Positions 10,861-24,377 are shown, numbered from the stretch's first letter. The stretch: 64,000 nt of DNA from Limnanthes douglasii subsp. nivea (GCA_036936605.1 JAUPFV010000002.1:221867046-221931045); one strand, 5' to 3'. Program-made: numbers and translations. The notes: generated by a model not told the origin, from the sequence alone.

Positions 10861-13800
10861 GTTAGGTTTAAGGTAATTTCAAAATATATTTTTCTAAATA
10901 CGTTTCTTTTTCCCTTTCAACTTTAGTATTTTAAAGTAAGTAAACAAATCTTGTAGTTGCAATTCATCCATTTTGTGTATGTTTGACGAAAAAACGAAAT
11001 GTTTATCGGTGATGCTTGAAGTTTAACAACAAATGAAATGAAAATAAAAAATGGTCTCCAAAATTTTTAGTAAAAATCTATTTTAACATACCAACATTTT
11101 CTTATATAGTAAATAAGCTACTAAATACTTCTTAAATCTTGATTTATTATAAATAATATTGACCAAAACATTATAAGAATATGAAATACAAAAATAAAAA
11201 TTATAAATAAGAAAGGTATATTTCATGGATCAAATATACAAAGATACACCATGACCTGCAAATTAGGGTAACAAACTAGATTGGTTAGTCAAAATAAGAA
11301 TAAAACCTACCAATTTGAATATTCGATAACACAATTTCAAAGAAAAAATCAGCCAAACAATATCTAGAAATCGACCAGCCTCAGATTTGTCAACAAAGCG
11401 ATTTAGGAAAATGGAGGAATTAGTGAATTGGTGGACGTCAAAAGTATTATAATAGCTATTTGAAACCCTAATAATGTATGAAGAATTTTTTAAAACCTTC
11501 CAAAATTATGGGAGAAATGCAAGAGGAGAACATAAGATTTTCTTTCTTTCTTTCAGTTACTAAAGAAAAAGCATTTATCAAGGATAATACATTCAAACAG
11601 GGTGATTTGTGGCATAATAGAATGCAACGAACTGAGTGAATTATCGTATATTTTTCGTGAGGTTCAGCAACTTTTTTGTGCGATGTGTGCGTCGAATGTA
11701 TAAATTAGCGCATACTTGATGCAAAAATTCATGTGTTTATCACTCGTAATGTGAGATATTTTTCCAAATAATCATGTTTGCTAACAAAACCCAAATCATT
11801 CGATTTACAACTATTTATTATAAAGTGCCTCCAAAACATAGATTTATACCTACCCTAAATAATATAACTAACTAGTAATCTAACAAAAACTTTAATAGGT
11901 GACTTGTCCGTCGATTATGACGATTTCTTACATATAGTTTTTTTTACTTAAAAATATCCACCGACAGTCCTTCGGCCTACAAATTTTGATAAATTTAGTC
12001 ACTTTCGCTTGGATAAGTAAGGATGGACTTTTTCCAAATCTACGAAGTCGAACAAATTGTTTTCATCAAAATCGATAAGTCGATGAACTAAATTTTTCAA
12101 AATCGAGCGATCCTTACTAGTAGTTTTAAAGTCAACAGACCGTATAAAAGAGATCGTCATAGTTAACGAACAAAGCACCAAGTTAAATCTCAACAAACGA
12201 CGTAATATATATAAAATTTTAAACTTAAATATCTAATAAAATATAAACCAAAATTGAAAAAAATATATACCATAAAAAATATAATAAATTCCTTACTGTT
12301 GTTGTGAATTCAGATTTTTAAAACATATTTCAAAATGAGTGTTATTAAAAGTTTTCCAAAAACATTTAACAAAAAATAATATTATGATGAGAGATCTAAC
12401 AAAACACACATATTTAATAAAGAGTAAAATGAACCGTAAAATTAAAAATCTAATATGAGATCCATTAGAAATCCAACAAATATAATAGTGGAACAAGCCT
12501 AGTCTTGCTTCAAATTTTATATTTTTATATATAATTTGATATATTTTATATTAAAAGAGATAGTTTCCGGCTTTTTTTCAAATTTTAGATATGAAAAAAC
12601 TTATTTTAATTTACATTTAGATTATAATTTTAATTTTAATTATATACCTAATCTTGACTAAATTTAGAAGTAAAATATGATATTTAATATTTATAAATAC
12701 CATTTATAACTTTTTAAGTTTTTATTTAAATATCTATGAGAACAAGTATAAACTAAAAATATTATATATATATATATAATGTTAAATGTTTATTAATATA
12801 TAGATATAAAAAAAATATTTATATCTATTATTATTATATAAATTTGAATGTAAATTTGTTTAAATACATATGTTTTTGTGTTTATTCGTCCGTGTGGGAA
12901 AGGTTGGTCAAAATTTAAAATTTTGTGGGTGAACTAATGCAAAAATGAAAAAGTAAAATAGAGAGTTGGTTGCGGTCGAACTAAGCAAAACATGAAAAAA
13001 CGAAAAACAAGCTAATTTGCAAAACTGTTACTCGTCCTAAGTTTTTTAAAAAAAACGTTGGTTGTATTTATGAACAATATAAATTATTCTTCAGCCTTTG
13101 TACCTCTCATATTGTAGCTACAAAGGTTCAACTCGAATTAACTTGTGTCTGAGAGGTATGTTCACATTGAATAAACTCTTATAATTTAGAGACTTATTAG
13201 TAATCTTCCTAGTTTTTGCAAGAAAAGTAAATGTAGAGCTATAACTTAAAGTATTTTGTTTATGAACGACGACCAAACCATTGTCAAGACTGAGACGTGG
13301 AAGGTTGTTCTTGATGTATTCTCCAATTTTAGTTGTTTGTCCAACTTATGATACGATAAGAAGTATCCCAGCCAAACCGCATATTATTTGTTGACTTGAG
13401 ATATCGAGTCAATTATGGTTCGAACCGTAAGATTCTTCAGGTTGACTATCCTCACTCTAGTTTTGTTAAAATCACAATTGACCAAAATTCCTTTGAGAAA
13501 AAAAATTATAAAGAAAAAAAATAAAATATGAGTAGTATTTTCTCTATTTATGGATCTTCTGATAGTTGGTATCTCATAAGCATAAGTTATAATCAAATTC
13601 GGATTTAAAAAACCTTAATAATTCCTTGATATTTGCTCATTTTATATCACTTAGTGCTTCATAGTATGAATAAGAAATAAAACAAACAAATCGAAGTCAA
13701 TAGTATGTCATAGAGAAATCAAACAATTGATTATTTTCACAGTCAAATCGAAATGTATGGTGATCGAACCAATCGAGGTTTGACATGCCATAAATGAGTT

Positions 13801-15128
13801 TCCAACCTTTAGAGTGACCGAAATTGTTGAGGCTGAAGTGTCACAGTTTAACGATGTTAACATTGAGAACGACTGAATCATTTGATGTTTGAAGTGCCAT
13901 AGATTATTCATGCCTGCATTTACAGTGAAGGTCCCAATGCCACATTGAGGTTGAACGGTTGTTATATTATCAGTCTCTCGCACATGTGACTACCGAGAAG
14001 CTGGATATGTGGTCGTCCAAACATCAACATTTTGTATCACTATTGTTCTTCCAGAAATCTAAAACCATAATTCGAGAAACATGTAGTCTTCCTTCTAAAT
14101 CTCTAATCTCATAACCACATTTAACAGATTTTTGGGAGACCAATAGTAAAACAAAATATTAATCTTTGATAACTTCTCAATACTCACATATCAACTAATA
14201 ATGCAAATTTCTAAAACATAAAAAATAAATAACACAAAATTTAATAAAAAACTAGTTTAATAAAAAATTAATAATAATTTTTAATCTTTATCTTAGTTAC
14301 GGCTAACTGCACTAATATATATTAGTAGTTCGATTTCAAATCCTATGCATTGTCAATTTGTTTTAATTTCTAGAGGGTCATAAGAAAGAACTTCTTTCCT
14401 AGTTGGATTCGATTCTGATATTATATTTCATGGTTTGTTTTTTCTCGATTCGAATTTTCAACACATAAATTATCAGAATACTACTTTAGTTTACTAGTGC
14501 TGTTTATGGATCTGTATTGAGAATGCGTTTGTGTTCACATTTTGTAAAATTAGTTTAAATTTTTTTCTTTACTCAGCTATTTAGGACGAACTGAAAATAA
14601 ATGTGTAATTACAAATCATGTAATTTATAATGATTTATATTCGAAAAATTTCAATACAGTACCATGATTTCCTATATATAAACCCGCAATTTATACAATT
14701 GAATAAATTTATTTGGATCCAGATTTTGACAGCTAAATTTATATCCAGTATTTAATTGTTCAACTAGGCCTATTAGAAAAATCGTTATGAACTATGGAAT
14801 AATTCAAAGAGGATTCATCAGACAATTAAGAAATAAAAAAACATTTTGGTTATTGGATCTAAAGATTGGAGTGACTCAGGTTATAAGAGAAAAGATTATT
14901 ATAACATCCAATCCAAACACCTCACCATCACATTTTCCAATCCATTGACTTTAAACTTTAATTTATGACGCAGCCAGGAAAATTATGGCGCGTGTTTCAT
15001 CTATTCATTTATACGGATAAGTATTAGAGCTTCAAATGACTAAAGTACCCTCATTCTAATATGACTCGCATTAGATTTGATATCGATTGTTGGATGATAC
15101 CGCGCTTAGAATTATATTCATATTCAAT
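10861..15128. other. 4.3-kb AT-rich region, nothing recognised
   Basis: I see only short chance ORFs (65-91 codons) with no family motif, no clear long terminal repeat and no exon pattern. A short (TA)n run lies at about 12763-12778. This is probably old, unrecognisable repeat or intergenic DNA. Confidence 0.5.
12763..12778. repeat. (TA)n microsatellite
   Basis: A run of about eight TA units in a strongly AT-rich context. Confidence 0.8.
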
Positions 15129-15143
15129 TTGATAATTTAGAAA
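15129..15143. repeat. Target-site duplication, left copy (LINE C)
   Basis: TTGATAATTTAGAAA is repeated exactly at 21011-21025, directly after the A-tail of LINE C. Confidence 0.9.
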
Positions 15144-15340
15144 GTCGATAATTAAGACCTGAGAAAGGAGATGGAGTCTTCTCCCAGAAACCACCAACCA
15201 AAGTTGAAGACTGAAATCATTTTGATTTCTTCTGAAAATTGTGATTTCATCTTTTGAAATCTCTTGAATTCTTCTGCCTATCCATCAACATCTACTCTTT
15301 TCATTCTTAACCATATCAAGTTTTCTGTCTTTCGGCATAT

Positions 15341-16606
15341 GTGACCTCAAGAAATGGCAGCAAACAAAACGTACTTGAAGCTGCTTCAAGAACTTCTGTT
15401 AAAGCTTCTATCGAACCTGAATCTATAAAATACAAAGCTGATTATATCGACCTTCAATTCAATGGTTCAATCATTGAAAACCTTCAACAAAACACCACTT
15501 TTACCCTGGTTGGAAAGTTCTCGAAATGCCAGCCCAAGAAGCATGTTTTTGATAGGTTCTTTGAAGATCGAAAATTTGAAGGAGATTTCTCCTATGTCAG
15601 TTGGGACTCACACCATCTTTTCTTGGAGTTCTCTCTCAAAGACGACATCAGTAGAATATGGAATCATTGTTCTTGGACAGTAGGTCATCATCAAATGCGG
15701 ATGTTGAAGTGGCTGCCCTCATTTACGCCAAAAAAGTAGTGCCCCATTGTACCTGTCTGGGTTAAAATCGCAAACTTGCCTGAAAATATGTACAACGAAG
15801 ACATTGTACATAAGATTGCTTCTACTTTGGGAAACCATCTAAAAACCTGGATTCCACCAAGAAACAAGGCATTATACAATGCTTGTTTTGCCTGGATTGA
15901 AGTTGACGTTTCTAAAAAGTTACAGCATAATCTTTGGATAAGAATTGGTGAGAACTATGGAGCATGGGTTCATCTCAGTTATAAGGGTGTCCCTGACTAC
16001 TCTGATAAATGTTTTCATGTTGGCCATGAAAAATCTACCTGTAAAAAGAATGATCAGCTTCCACAAAAAGATAGTCACATTGAGAAAGAGTCACCAGCAA
16101 TTCTGAATCATGATTTTGACAAAACTCCTAAAGAAACTTCTACAAACAATCAAGTAACTAAGTTACCAGTCCAAGAAACTTTAGAGCAACACCCTGATAT
16201 CCTTGCTGAAAGAACAAATCCTAGTGATCAACAAGGGGATACAATTCCTGAATCTGACAATGGCAACATTGTTACAAAGAAAACATTTGGCAACAATAAA
16301 AATGTGATAATGAGCACAAGTGAACTTACAAATGATATAGCAGAAGCAATTAAGTCTCTTAATACAGAAGAACTCAGTGAGTAAATAATTGATGGACTAT
16401 CATCTGGATACATCACACAAAAAAGAGTCAACACTGAGAGCCTTCCTTCTACTCCAATATTCTGCAACAAAGAAACAGATCTAAGCTTTCAAAATATTCT
16501 TAACAAAAAGCTTAAAATGGCAAAAGCTAAGAAGTCCCTCAAAATCCAATCTCTTCCTTGCAAAGAGATCATAAAGTCTGCAAGAATAAACCCAAAGAAT
16601 GATTAA
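15341..16606 (+). pseudogene. LINE C ORF1 pseudogene (DUF4283, damaged CCHC knuckle)
   Basis: A single frame runs from about 15341 to TAA 16604-16606 with two internal stops (TAG 15737-15739 and TAA 16382-16384) and no frameshift. The N-terminal DUF4283 part (TFTLVGKFSKCQPKKHVFDR, LPENMYNEDIVH, NACFAWIEVDVS) aligns with the intact ORF1 of LINE D. The knuckle near 16000 reads YSDKCFHVGHEKSTC, so the first Cys is replaced by Ser. No ATG opens the frame; it begins at GTG, suggesting that the original start was lost. The C-terminal part is a low-complexity, charged linker. The last codons overlap the ORF2 start. Confidence 0.85.
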
Positions 16607-19600
16607 AGCATTGTGCTGAAACGTTCGTGGAGTGGGAAATAAATGCACTACTAGAAGACTCAAGTCAATAATTAAGAAGGAGAAAATCTCTTTACTATGC
16701 ATTCAAGAACTCATGATTGCCAGCAGCAAGATTGAATCATTGTCACTAAAGTTAAGTTTTCCTAATTCTTTTGCAAACTCATCAAACAAAATATGGCTTT
16801 TCTGGTAAGCTGACTACAACATAGACATTGTTTTAGATGATGATCAATGTATTCATATGCATATAAACCATATTCTTTTAGATAAAAAAATTCCATTTCT
16901 TGTATATATGCTAAATGCCAAAGGTTGAATAAACTGTATCTACGGGACATTTTAAGGGAAGTATCTCAATCTGTAGGAGAATGGATGTTAATGGATGACT
17001 TCAATACTGTTACTGCTCATTCTGAGCAAGCTGGTTGCGTAAACTACTATAATCAAAGTTCATCTGATTTAAATGATGCAATCAGGGACTGTTTTCTTGA
17101 AGATGCAGGTTTTGCAAGGACTCAATACACATGGACAAAGAAGACTAGATGGAAACATTTGGACAGAATAATGATAAACCAGGCTTGGGCTGAATACTTT
17201 GAGGAGACTAAGGTGATACATATGTCAAGAACGTGTTCAGATCATACTCCAATGCTCATCTCTATCATCAAAGAAAAGAACAATATTATAAGAAGCTTCA
17301 GATTTCAAAATACATGGACTATTTATGCTGCCTTTCAAAATGTAGTTGAAACATGTTGGAATGAACCTATGCAGGGTTTTCCTCTCTTCATATTTTTGGA
17401 ACAAGCTGAAAAGATTTAAAATAGCTCTGAAAAGTTGGAACAAAAACAGTTTCAAAAACATCTTTGACAAAGTGCAACAAACGGAGGAAAATGTTACCAT
17501 TCAAGAACAAATCCTTATAACCTCTAATAGCCTTGAAGACAAAGTTGAAATGGAAAAGGCTAAAGCTGAGCATCTTATTGCTCTTACTATGGAAGAGGAA
17601 TTTTGGAAACAAAAATGCTACTCAAGTTGGCTTACAGATGGAGATCGAAATACAAAGGTTTACCAGAATTTTATCAAAAAGAAGAGAAGAAAAGCAAACA
17701 TCTCAGGTATAAAGATACGCAACAAATGGATCACTGACAGTGAAATTATCAAGGATTCATCAGTGAATCACTTCAAGGACATTCGGTCTTCCCCTTCATT
17801 CTCTAACCCTAATATGCAAGCTGATTGCAATAATCATGAAATACTAAGCTCTATTCCTAAACTTGTAAATGAATCTGACAATGCATGTCTTTTAATTACT
17901 CCTACTGAACAGGAAATTTGGAGCTCTATTCAGCCTCTAAAATCTGAAGGTGCCCCTAGGGTTGATGGTTTTAATAGAAATTTCTTCACTACATGTTGGC
18001 AAACCATAAAGACAGATCTATGTAAGGTCATGGAATCATTTATAAAGAGACAACAGCTACCAAAGGGAATTCTGGCTACTGGTGTTTGCCTAATTCCTAA
18101 AGTTGAAACTCCCCAAAATTGGAACCAATTCAAGCCTATCAGTCTATGCACAATGTTCAACAGAATAATGTGTAAGCTATTAAACAACAGGTTATCAACT
18201 CTTCTTCTTAAACTAGTATCTGAATTTCAAGGTGCATTTGTAAAAGGCAGATTGATTCATGAAAACATCCTTATTGCAAAGGAATTGATTCATGATATCA
18301 AGAGAAAAACAAAGGCTGGTAATATAATTATAAAACTTGACATGTCAAAAACATTTGATAACATGTCTCACTGCTTCATTCTAAGAGTCTTGGAATGTTA
18401 TGGCTTTAATAGTAGTTTTAGATCTCTTATATCAAATATTATACAACATGTCAATATTTCTATTTTCATCAATGGAGAAACAGCAGGCTTCTTTAAGATG
18501 AGAAAAAGAATCAGACAAGGGGACCCTCTGTCCCCTAGTCTATTTATTTTAGCCGAAGATGTTCTTTTAAGAGGTTTGAAAGAGCTCTTCCAAAAGAACA
18601 AGTCTCTACGTTACTCAACCATAACTAGCTTAGTCATCCCAATCTTATCTTTTGCAGATGACCTTATAATATTTTCAAATGGTGCTTCTACTTCTTTGGA
18701 TTGTATTGGTTCCTTTTTACAAGAATACCAAAGAGTATCTGGTCAATCACTAAACAAGGAGAAGACTATCATAATTACAGCAGAAGCTATGTCCCAAGAA
18801 AGAAGGAATGCACTGACTATCCAAACAAGCTTTAACACTAGCAACTTACCAACAACTTACCTTGGTGTGACTCTCAGCCCTCATAATAAAGGATCAAACT
18901 ATACACCTTTGATAGAAAAAATCAAAGCAAAGATTGAATGTTGGAATGATAAAGCTTTATCATTTGGAGGAAGACTTACCTTGATTAGATTAGTTCTCAT
19001 GCCCATCCCTATGTACTAGACTCAGAGTTGTTGGCTTCCAAACTCTGTCATATCAAGCATTGATAGATTGTTCAACAGATTTCCATGGGGATCTTTAGAT
19101 GAAACATTGAAGATCCACTGGGCTTCTTGGAAGAGTATCTACAAATCTCAGAGTGAAGGAGGTTTAAATGTCAAAAGTCTACAAGATATTCAGCAAGCTC
19201 TTTCCTGTAAACTATGGATAACATTTAGAGAAACACAACTCCCTATGGGCTAGCCTAATGCACAGTATATACAACAAAGATAAGCATCCTCTTCAACAAA
19301 ACTTCTCTAAAAAAGGCTCTTTAACATGGAAACGATTAGCTGACATTAAAGAGTTTGCTGAAGAGAAAATTCAGTGGATTTTAGGTGAAGGAAAGCTGGA
19401 CTTGTGGTTGGATAGCTGGTTCGACTCAAACCCCTAATCAAATTGGACCACAACTCAAATGACAATTGGTTTAAAGGTATTCAGGTTTGCTCTCATTGGG
19501 AAAATAATAAATGGAATACAGAAAAACTACAGCATCATCTTGCTGCCTTTAACGTAAGTAAAGTCCTAAAGCTTAAAATCACAGAGAATACCAAAGATAA

Positions 19601-20717
19601 GCTTGTCTAGAGCATATCAAAAAATGGTGTCTTCAATCTTAAGGAAACTATAAATGCTTTAAAACCAGCGAACTTAAAATCTTCTTTATTTAAATCAATT
19701 TGGAACTGTATTACACCCACAAAATGCTCCTTTTTAACTTGGAGACTGCTGAAAAACAAGTTGCCTACTGACTCAATACTTAAAACCAGACATATAAACA
19801 TGGCATCAAAGTGCCAATTTTGTTCTAATGAAGAAACAAAGGACCATCTTTTTGTAAACTATAACTGTGCGTGGAGTATTTGGTTTCATTTTGCAGGAAT
19901 ATTAAATGTAGATATAAGAAGATTTATAACTACAACTCACCTGCTTTGAACGTGGTTTTGGTCTGCTCCTTTGAAACTCCATATCAAGACAGTCCTTCCT
20001 CCTATAATCTTCTGGCCCATCTGGCAACAAAGAAACAAGTCTAAAATTAATGGTGATTCATTCTCATCAAACACAACCATAAACTACATCAAATCGATGC
20101 TATCAACACTAGACCACTCAAACCGTCCACAAAGGAAATACTGGAAATCATGTGAAGTCGCTGCTCCATCTTTAGGATGTACAAAGCTCTTCAATATCAA
20201 ACAAAAAACTACTCACTTTAAATGGTAACCACCTGCTCCGGGAAGAGTAAAGATGAACTCAGACGCTTGTTACTTGGAATCAGGAGAATCAAGCGGAGGA
20301 ATAGTCATTAGAGACTGCAATGGTTCACTTATCATTGGCTATGAAGATACATATGGAAGGCTATCACCATTAAAATCTGAAGCTAAAACTATGATGGACG
20401 GTCTTCTGATCTGCAAAATTCTGGGTTTAATGGAAGTAGACATTGAATCTGACTGTAGTACTCTTATTTCGCTCATTTCTTCTAGAAATTCAACAAAGTT
20501 CTTGGAATCATTCATAGATAGAATACGCTTGCTGTTGACTGATAAAATGTCAGTTAACTTCCTCTTTAGAGAACAAAACGCAGCAGCTGATTGGCTTGCT
20601 CGTTGGACCCTAAAGTGTAAAATGAAGACTGATTACAAGAACTGTGTTCCTCTTCCATGCTTAAAAATAATCCTTAATCTAGAACATTCTGGTACTGGAT
20701 ATATTAGGATTGCCTAA
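16599..20717 (+). pseudogene. LINE C ORF2 pseudogene (endonuclease, RT, zf-RVT, RNase H)
   Basis: ATG 16599 opens MIKALC, then a TGA replaces the Trp of the usual WNVRG. The endonuclease continues in shifted frame at 16925-17419 with MDDFNTV (family GDFN), TQYTWTKKTRWKHLDRIM and RTCSDHTPML. The RT stretch 17346-19019 is open for 557 codons: LDMSKTFDNMSH (motif A), RQGDPLSPSLFILAE (B) and FADD at 18651-18662 (C) are all intact. A zinc finger CQFCSNEETKDH lies near 19812. RNase H is at 20253-20717 (MNSDACY, SEAKTMMDG, IESDCS, NAAADWLARW). About five stops or frameshifts break the ORF, yet the RT core is catalytically complete by motif. Confidence 0.88.
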
Positions 20718-21010
20718 CTTTCATCTCTATTTTGTAGATTAAGAAGAAACAGAAGAACTAAGCAAAAATGATGAAATCTTGAAGGAAGACAGCTAGAAGC
20801 TGATTAGATGAAGATGTAGAGCTAGAGAAGGAAGAGTCGAAGATGGTAGAAAACAAATTTTGGAGAAGAAAGCTATTTCGCGGGTTACTCAAATCTCAGC
20901 ATGAAAATCAATTATCCCCCTAGATTTTAATTTGTATTATAATTGAACCCCAAAGTTTGTAAAACTTCAATTTTTACCCTTCAATAAAAGCTTTGTTAGA
21001 TTAAAAAAAA

Positions 21011-21025
21011 TTGATAATTTAGAAA
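21011..21025. repeat. Target-site duplication, right copy (LINE C)
   Basis: Identical to 15129-15143 and immediately 3' of the A-tail. Confidence 0.9.
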
Positions 21026-21449
21026 AAAAACTCAACACTAATGTTTTTTTAAATGGGTATGGACCACATATATTGATTTAAATTGAAAGAGTTTGTACAA
21101 CATAGATTTACAGATCAATAGAACTGAAATTTGTCTGATTCATGCAAGTTTTGAAATAATAATGAAATAATTTATCTGCAGCAAGCCATTTGATTTCCAT
21201 TGACAGTTGATTCTTTAATTCATCTAAGTAAACTTGAGTAATCAGCTGTTTCAGTTTTATTTTGCCTGCTAAATAGCAAAACAAGAATTGATAATTATAG
21301 CTTCAAATTGATAGATCAGCTAGAGACATCCTTAGTTGCGTAAATTTAAGTATCCATAATCCAGACTTTCGAGAAATGTAATATCTTTTAAGGGATTAAG
21401 GATTTGATTACTGTCAAGTGATAGTTTCATTTTACATTTAAGACTCCAA

Positions 21450-23640
21450 CGCACAAGCCAATCAATAGCTTGATTTTGGACTTTAGAAATGAATTTGATA
21501 GACATAGTAGAAGCTATTAGAGTTATACAACAAATTAAAATAGGTCTAAAGAATCAAGGACCAACATTATTAGCTAACATATCAATAACAATGGAAGAAT
21601 CAGAATCTATATTTACATTCTTACGACCTTTTTTGTTACAAATGAGAATACCATAAAGAATGACTCGGTGTTCAACAATCAAGGAAGTTTGCTTGCCACA
21701 GAGGTTACCATATGCTTGAAGAATGTTACCATCAAAGTCTCTGAAGATGCCAGCCCCACTTGATTCTCCATTAAAAAGACAAGAGCCATGAGTATTCAGC
21801 TTTATTCTATTAGACTTCAGGTTATATCCATTTTATAATCAGGTTTTTGCTAGAGGTGCTATGAAAGAAGTAACCAAGATGACTAGCCACACCATGGTCA
21901 ACATGCCAAAGGTCTTTAGTAAATATATTATACCAATGGATATTATATAATATCAGGACAATAATATTATTAAAAGTAAAGGAAAGACCAGAAGTTCCAA
22001 CAAATAATATAAAAGATCATAAGTCTAATATGCTTAGTTTTTTTAGTGGACAACCATCACCTAACTAAGTGATGAATGGTCATGAAGTTAGCTATCAGAG
22101 CATGAAAAATAGTGGCAAAATGATTCCAAATAGGCTAGATAGTAGAACAGTAAACAAACAAGTGAGAGGTTGTTTCAATGTTATGACAGAATTGGCATTT
22201 AACAACCAAACTGAAATTTCATTTCTAAAGGTTGGAGTCCGCAGAGATCCAACCTTTCAAGATTTTCTAGAGTAAAAAATAGTATTTAAAAGGGATGTAA
22301 AAAACCCCAAATCTTTGCAAAAAAGATTTTGGCATAAAGCTTATTTCTAAGATGATTCTAGGTGTTCTTAGTATTAATATGCCAGACTTGTCAAGAGACC
22401 ATATAATGCAATCATCTCTATCATTGTTTATAATGAGCTTTTCAATCTTATTTATGATAGAATGAGTGACAATATGTTTAAGTCTCTCTAAATCCTAGTT
22501 ATTGTTAACCCAAAAGCGACTGACATTAGTTTTGTTTTACCAAATGTTATTTTCATTATCATGGAGGCTGGTTAAAGGCTTGTTATCAAGCCATTATCAA
22601 TCCAAAAGTCAAGCTTACCATTACCAAGATTCCAATTGATAAAAGGTTCATCAAGATTTTTGGAGAAAATTAATCTCCTCCATATTTTGGCCAACTTTGC
22701 TAGACTAATTTGTAAGGGGTGGTATGATTTACAGTAGATGGAATGCATGTAATTAGCCCATAATAATTTATTTTCTTTAAAGTTATACCATAATTTGCAG
22801 GAGAAAGTGGTTTAACAATCAGAAGACTTTTTGATGTTTAATCCACCCTCCTGAAAGGGTTTACTTATGCTGTTCCAATTAGTCCATATTCAAGAGTTAA
22901 AGGAATCCCCATAAACATTTATTCATTATTTTTTAAAGCCTATTAAAAATAGAAATAACGATAATTGAGTTTTACATATAATAGATGGGTATAATCATGA
23001 AGACAGATTGGATGAGAACCAATTTTCCTCCAAAATAAATTGTGGTGTTGTCCCAAACACTTATTTTGTTTATGACTTTCCTAACTAATTGTTCATATAA
23101 ATTTAATTTTTTGGTTTTATCAATAGGGATACCCAAATATTTAAAGGGTAAATGATTGTTCTTGAAACCGATAGCTTCCTCAATAAATTTAATTATGCAC
23201 GTATTAATATTGTTGGGAACAATTAAGTTAGACTTATCTTTATTAATAATTTGACCAAAGAAACTTTGATACATGTTCAAGATGTAGATTAGTATATCAG
23301 TGTTGTTTCTGGATCCATTTGTGAAGATGACTAGGTTATCACCAAATGCCAGAATATTAATATTAATATTACTTATTGTGATGTATTTTATTTGATGATA
23401 ATTGTTAAAGAGCACATTAATACCTCTTCAGAGGTATTAATGTGCGATGATAAAAAGGCTAGGAGAGATTAGATCTTCCTACCTGATACCATTAATGCCC
23501 TTAAAGTAGCCTTTAACCTCACCATTAATGATAATGGTGAAGTAAACAGAAGATATAACATTGTTGATAAGATTTAAAAAGGCTGGAGGATATTGGATCT
23601 CCCTGCACGATATCATTAGTGCCACTTTTGAAACTTCAAT
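21450..23640 (-). pseudogene. LINE E ORF2 remnant
   Basis: The open stretch 23415-22972 contains motif C as FGDN at 23335-23346 (ILAFGDNLVIFTNGS), where the last catalytic Asp has become Asn. Motif B lies at about 23500-23465 (GIR, a stop in place of Gln, then EDLISPSLFIIA). A second, partial motif B (QGDPISSSLF) is present about 125 bp upstream near 23600. A 13-nt inverted insertion at 23412-23445 breaks the frame right after motif B. RNase H pieces continue to about 21450. Non-functional. Confidence 0.75.
23412..23445. repeat. Perfect 34-bp palindrome
   Basis: Two 16-bp arms (GCACATTAATACCTCT and its exact reverse complement) are separated by TC. It sits inside the LINE E RT gene just after motif B and looks like a fold-back templated insertion. 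Confidence 0.95.
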
Positions 23641-24377
23641 ATTGATGACTTTTTGACCCGTAGACAAGATCCAGATATCAATGTTTGAGTCATCCGTGTC
23701 TACCATTTTTGATATTGTCTTACTGAAACTATGAATGATCTCGTTAGTCTTGTTACCACTTACCTTTGGTTCAACTATAACACTTAACCATACATAATCT
23801 ACCCGTATAATCTCTCAAACTACACGTTGAAAAATATCTACCATTTCGCCATGAAAATTCCAAACTAATACATTTAATGTTAAATCTCTCCAAACAATAT
23901 TTATATTTAGCGAACACATAATAAAAGTATGCGTTACAAAACACAAAGATCCACTCCTATATTTCCAATAGACATGTCCGAAACATCATCGACGATGACT
24001 TGCTCGTGATTCCTCTCCGCCTTATTTTGCTATAGAGATTCCGGAAATTATACTCTCCATCATGTTAGCCTCTAGAACGTAAACAATCTTCAAATCCACT
24101 AAACCTTCACCATATTTAATCAACGGTCCCATGTCTAATTAATATAATTTTGAAAACATATAATGGACAACTCATCCCCTATACCGGACCGCGCAGTCAT
24201 ACAACTTCTATTAGACTCTTTAAGAAATTTGGTCACTTCATCAGCCCCCCCCCCAAGACTTGTTGATCTATTTAATTCATTTAACACTTTATTGTTGTTT
24301 CCAAACAAAGAAATTACTACTATGTTCTCAATCCACGTTGACCCACCAAGACCATATTACACATATGAATCTATTAT

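Larger units (their letters stand above)
15144..21010 (+). mobile_element. LINE C: full-length L1-clade LINE with RNase H
   Basis: This 5,867-bp element is bounded by a perfect 15-bp duplication. It has a 5' UTR of about 0.2 kb, ORF1 (15341-16606), an overlapping ORF2 (16599-20717), a 3' UTR containing AATAAA at 20983-20988 and an A8 tail. Both ORFs are damaged, but the boundaries are clean, so it inserted as a complete copy and decayed in place. Confidence 0.92.
21043..23640 (-). mobile_element. LINE E: 5'-truncated LINE (RT to RNase H)
   Basis: On the minus strand the T-run at 21043-21049 is the poly(A) tail. RNase H motifs lie near 21750 (NGESSGAGIFRD) and the terminal DWL motif near 21460. 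RT lies at 23600-22970. Sequence above about 23640 belongs to another LINE endonuclease, so this copy is truncated within RT. Its tail lies only 18 bp beyond the LINE C duplication. Confidence 0.8.

Noticed and set aside
11999..12196. Minus-strand ORF in the 4.3-kb empty region
   Set aside because: It is 65 codons long, in AT-rich DNA, without motif, homologous neighbour or splice context.
13708..13983. 91-codon minus-strand ORF
   Set aside because: There is no recognisable domain, the length is plausible by chance, and no exon pattern surrounds it.
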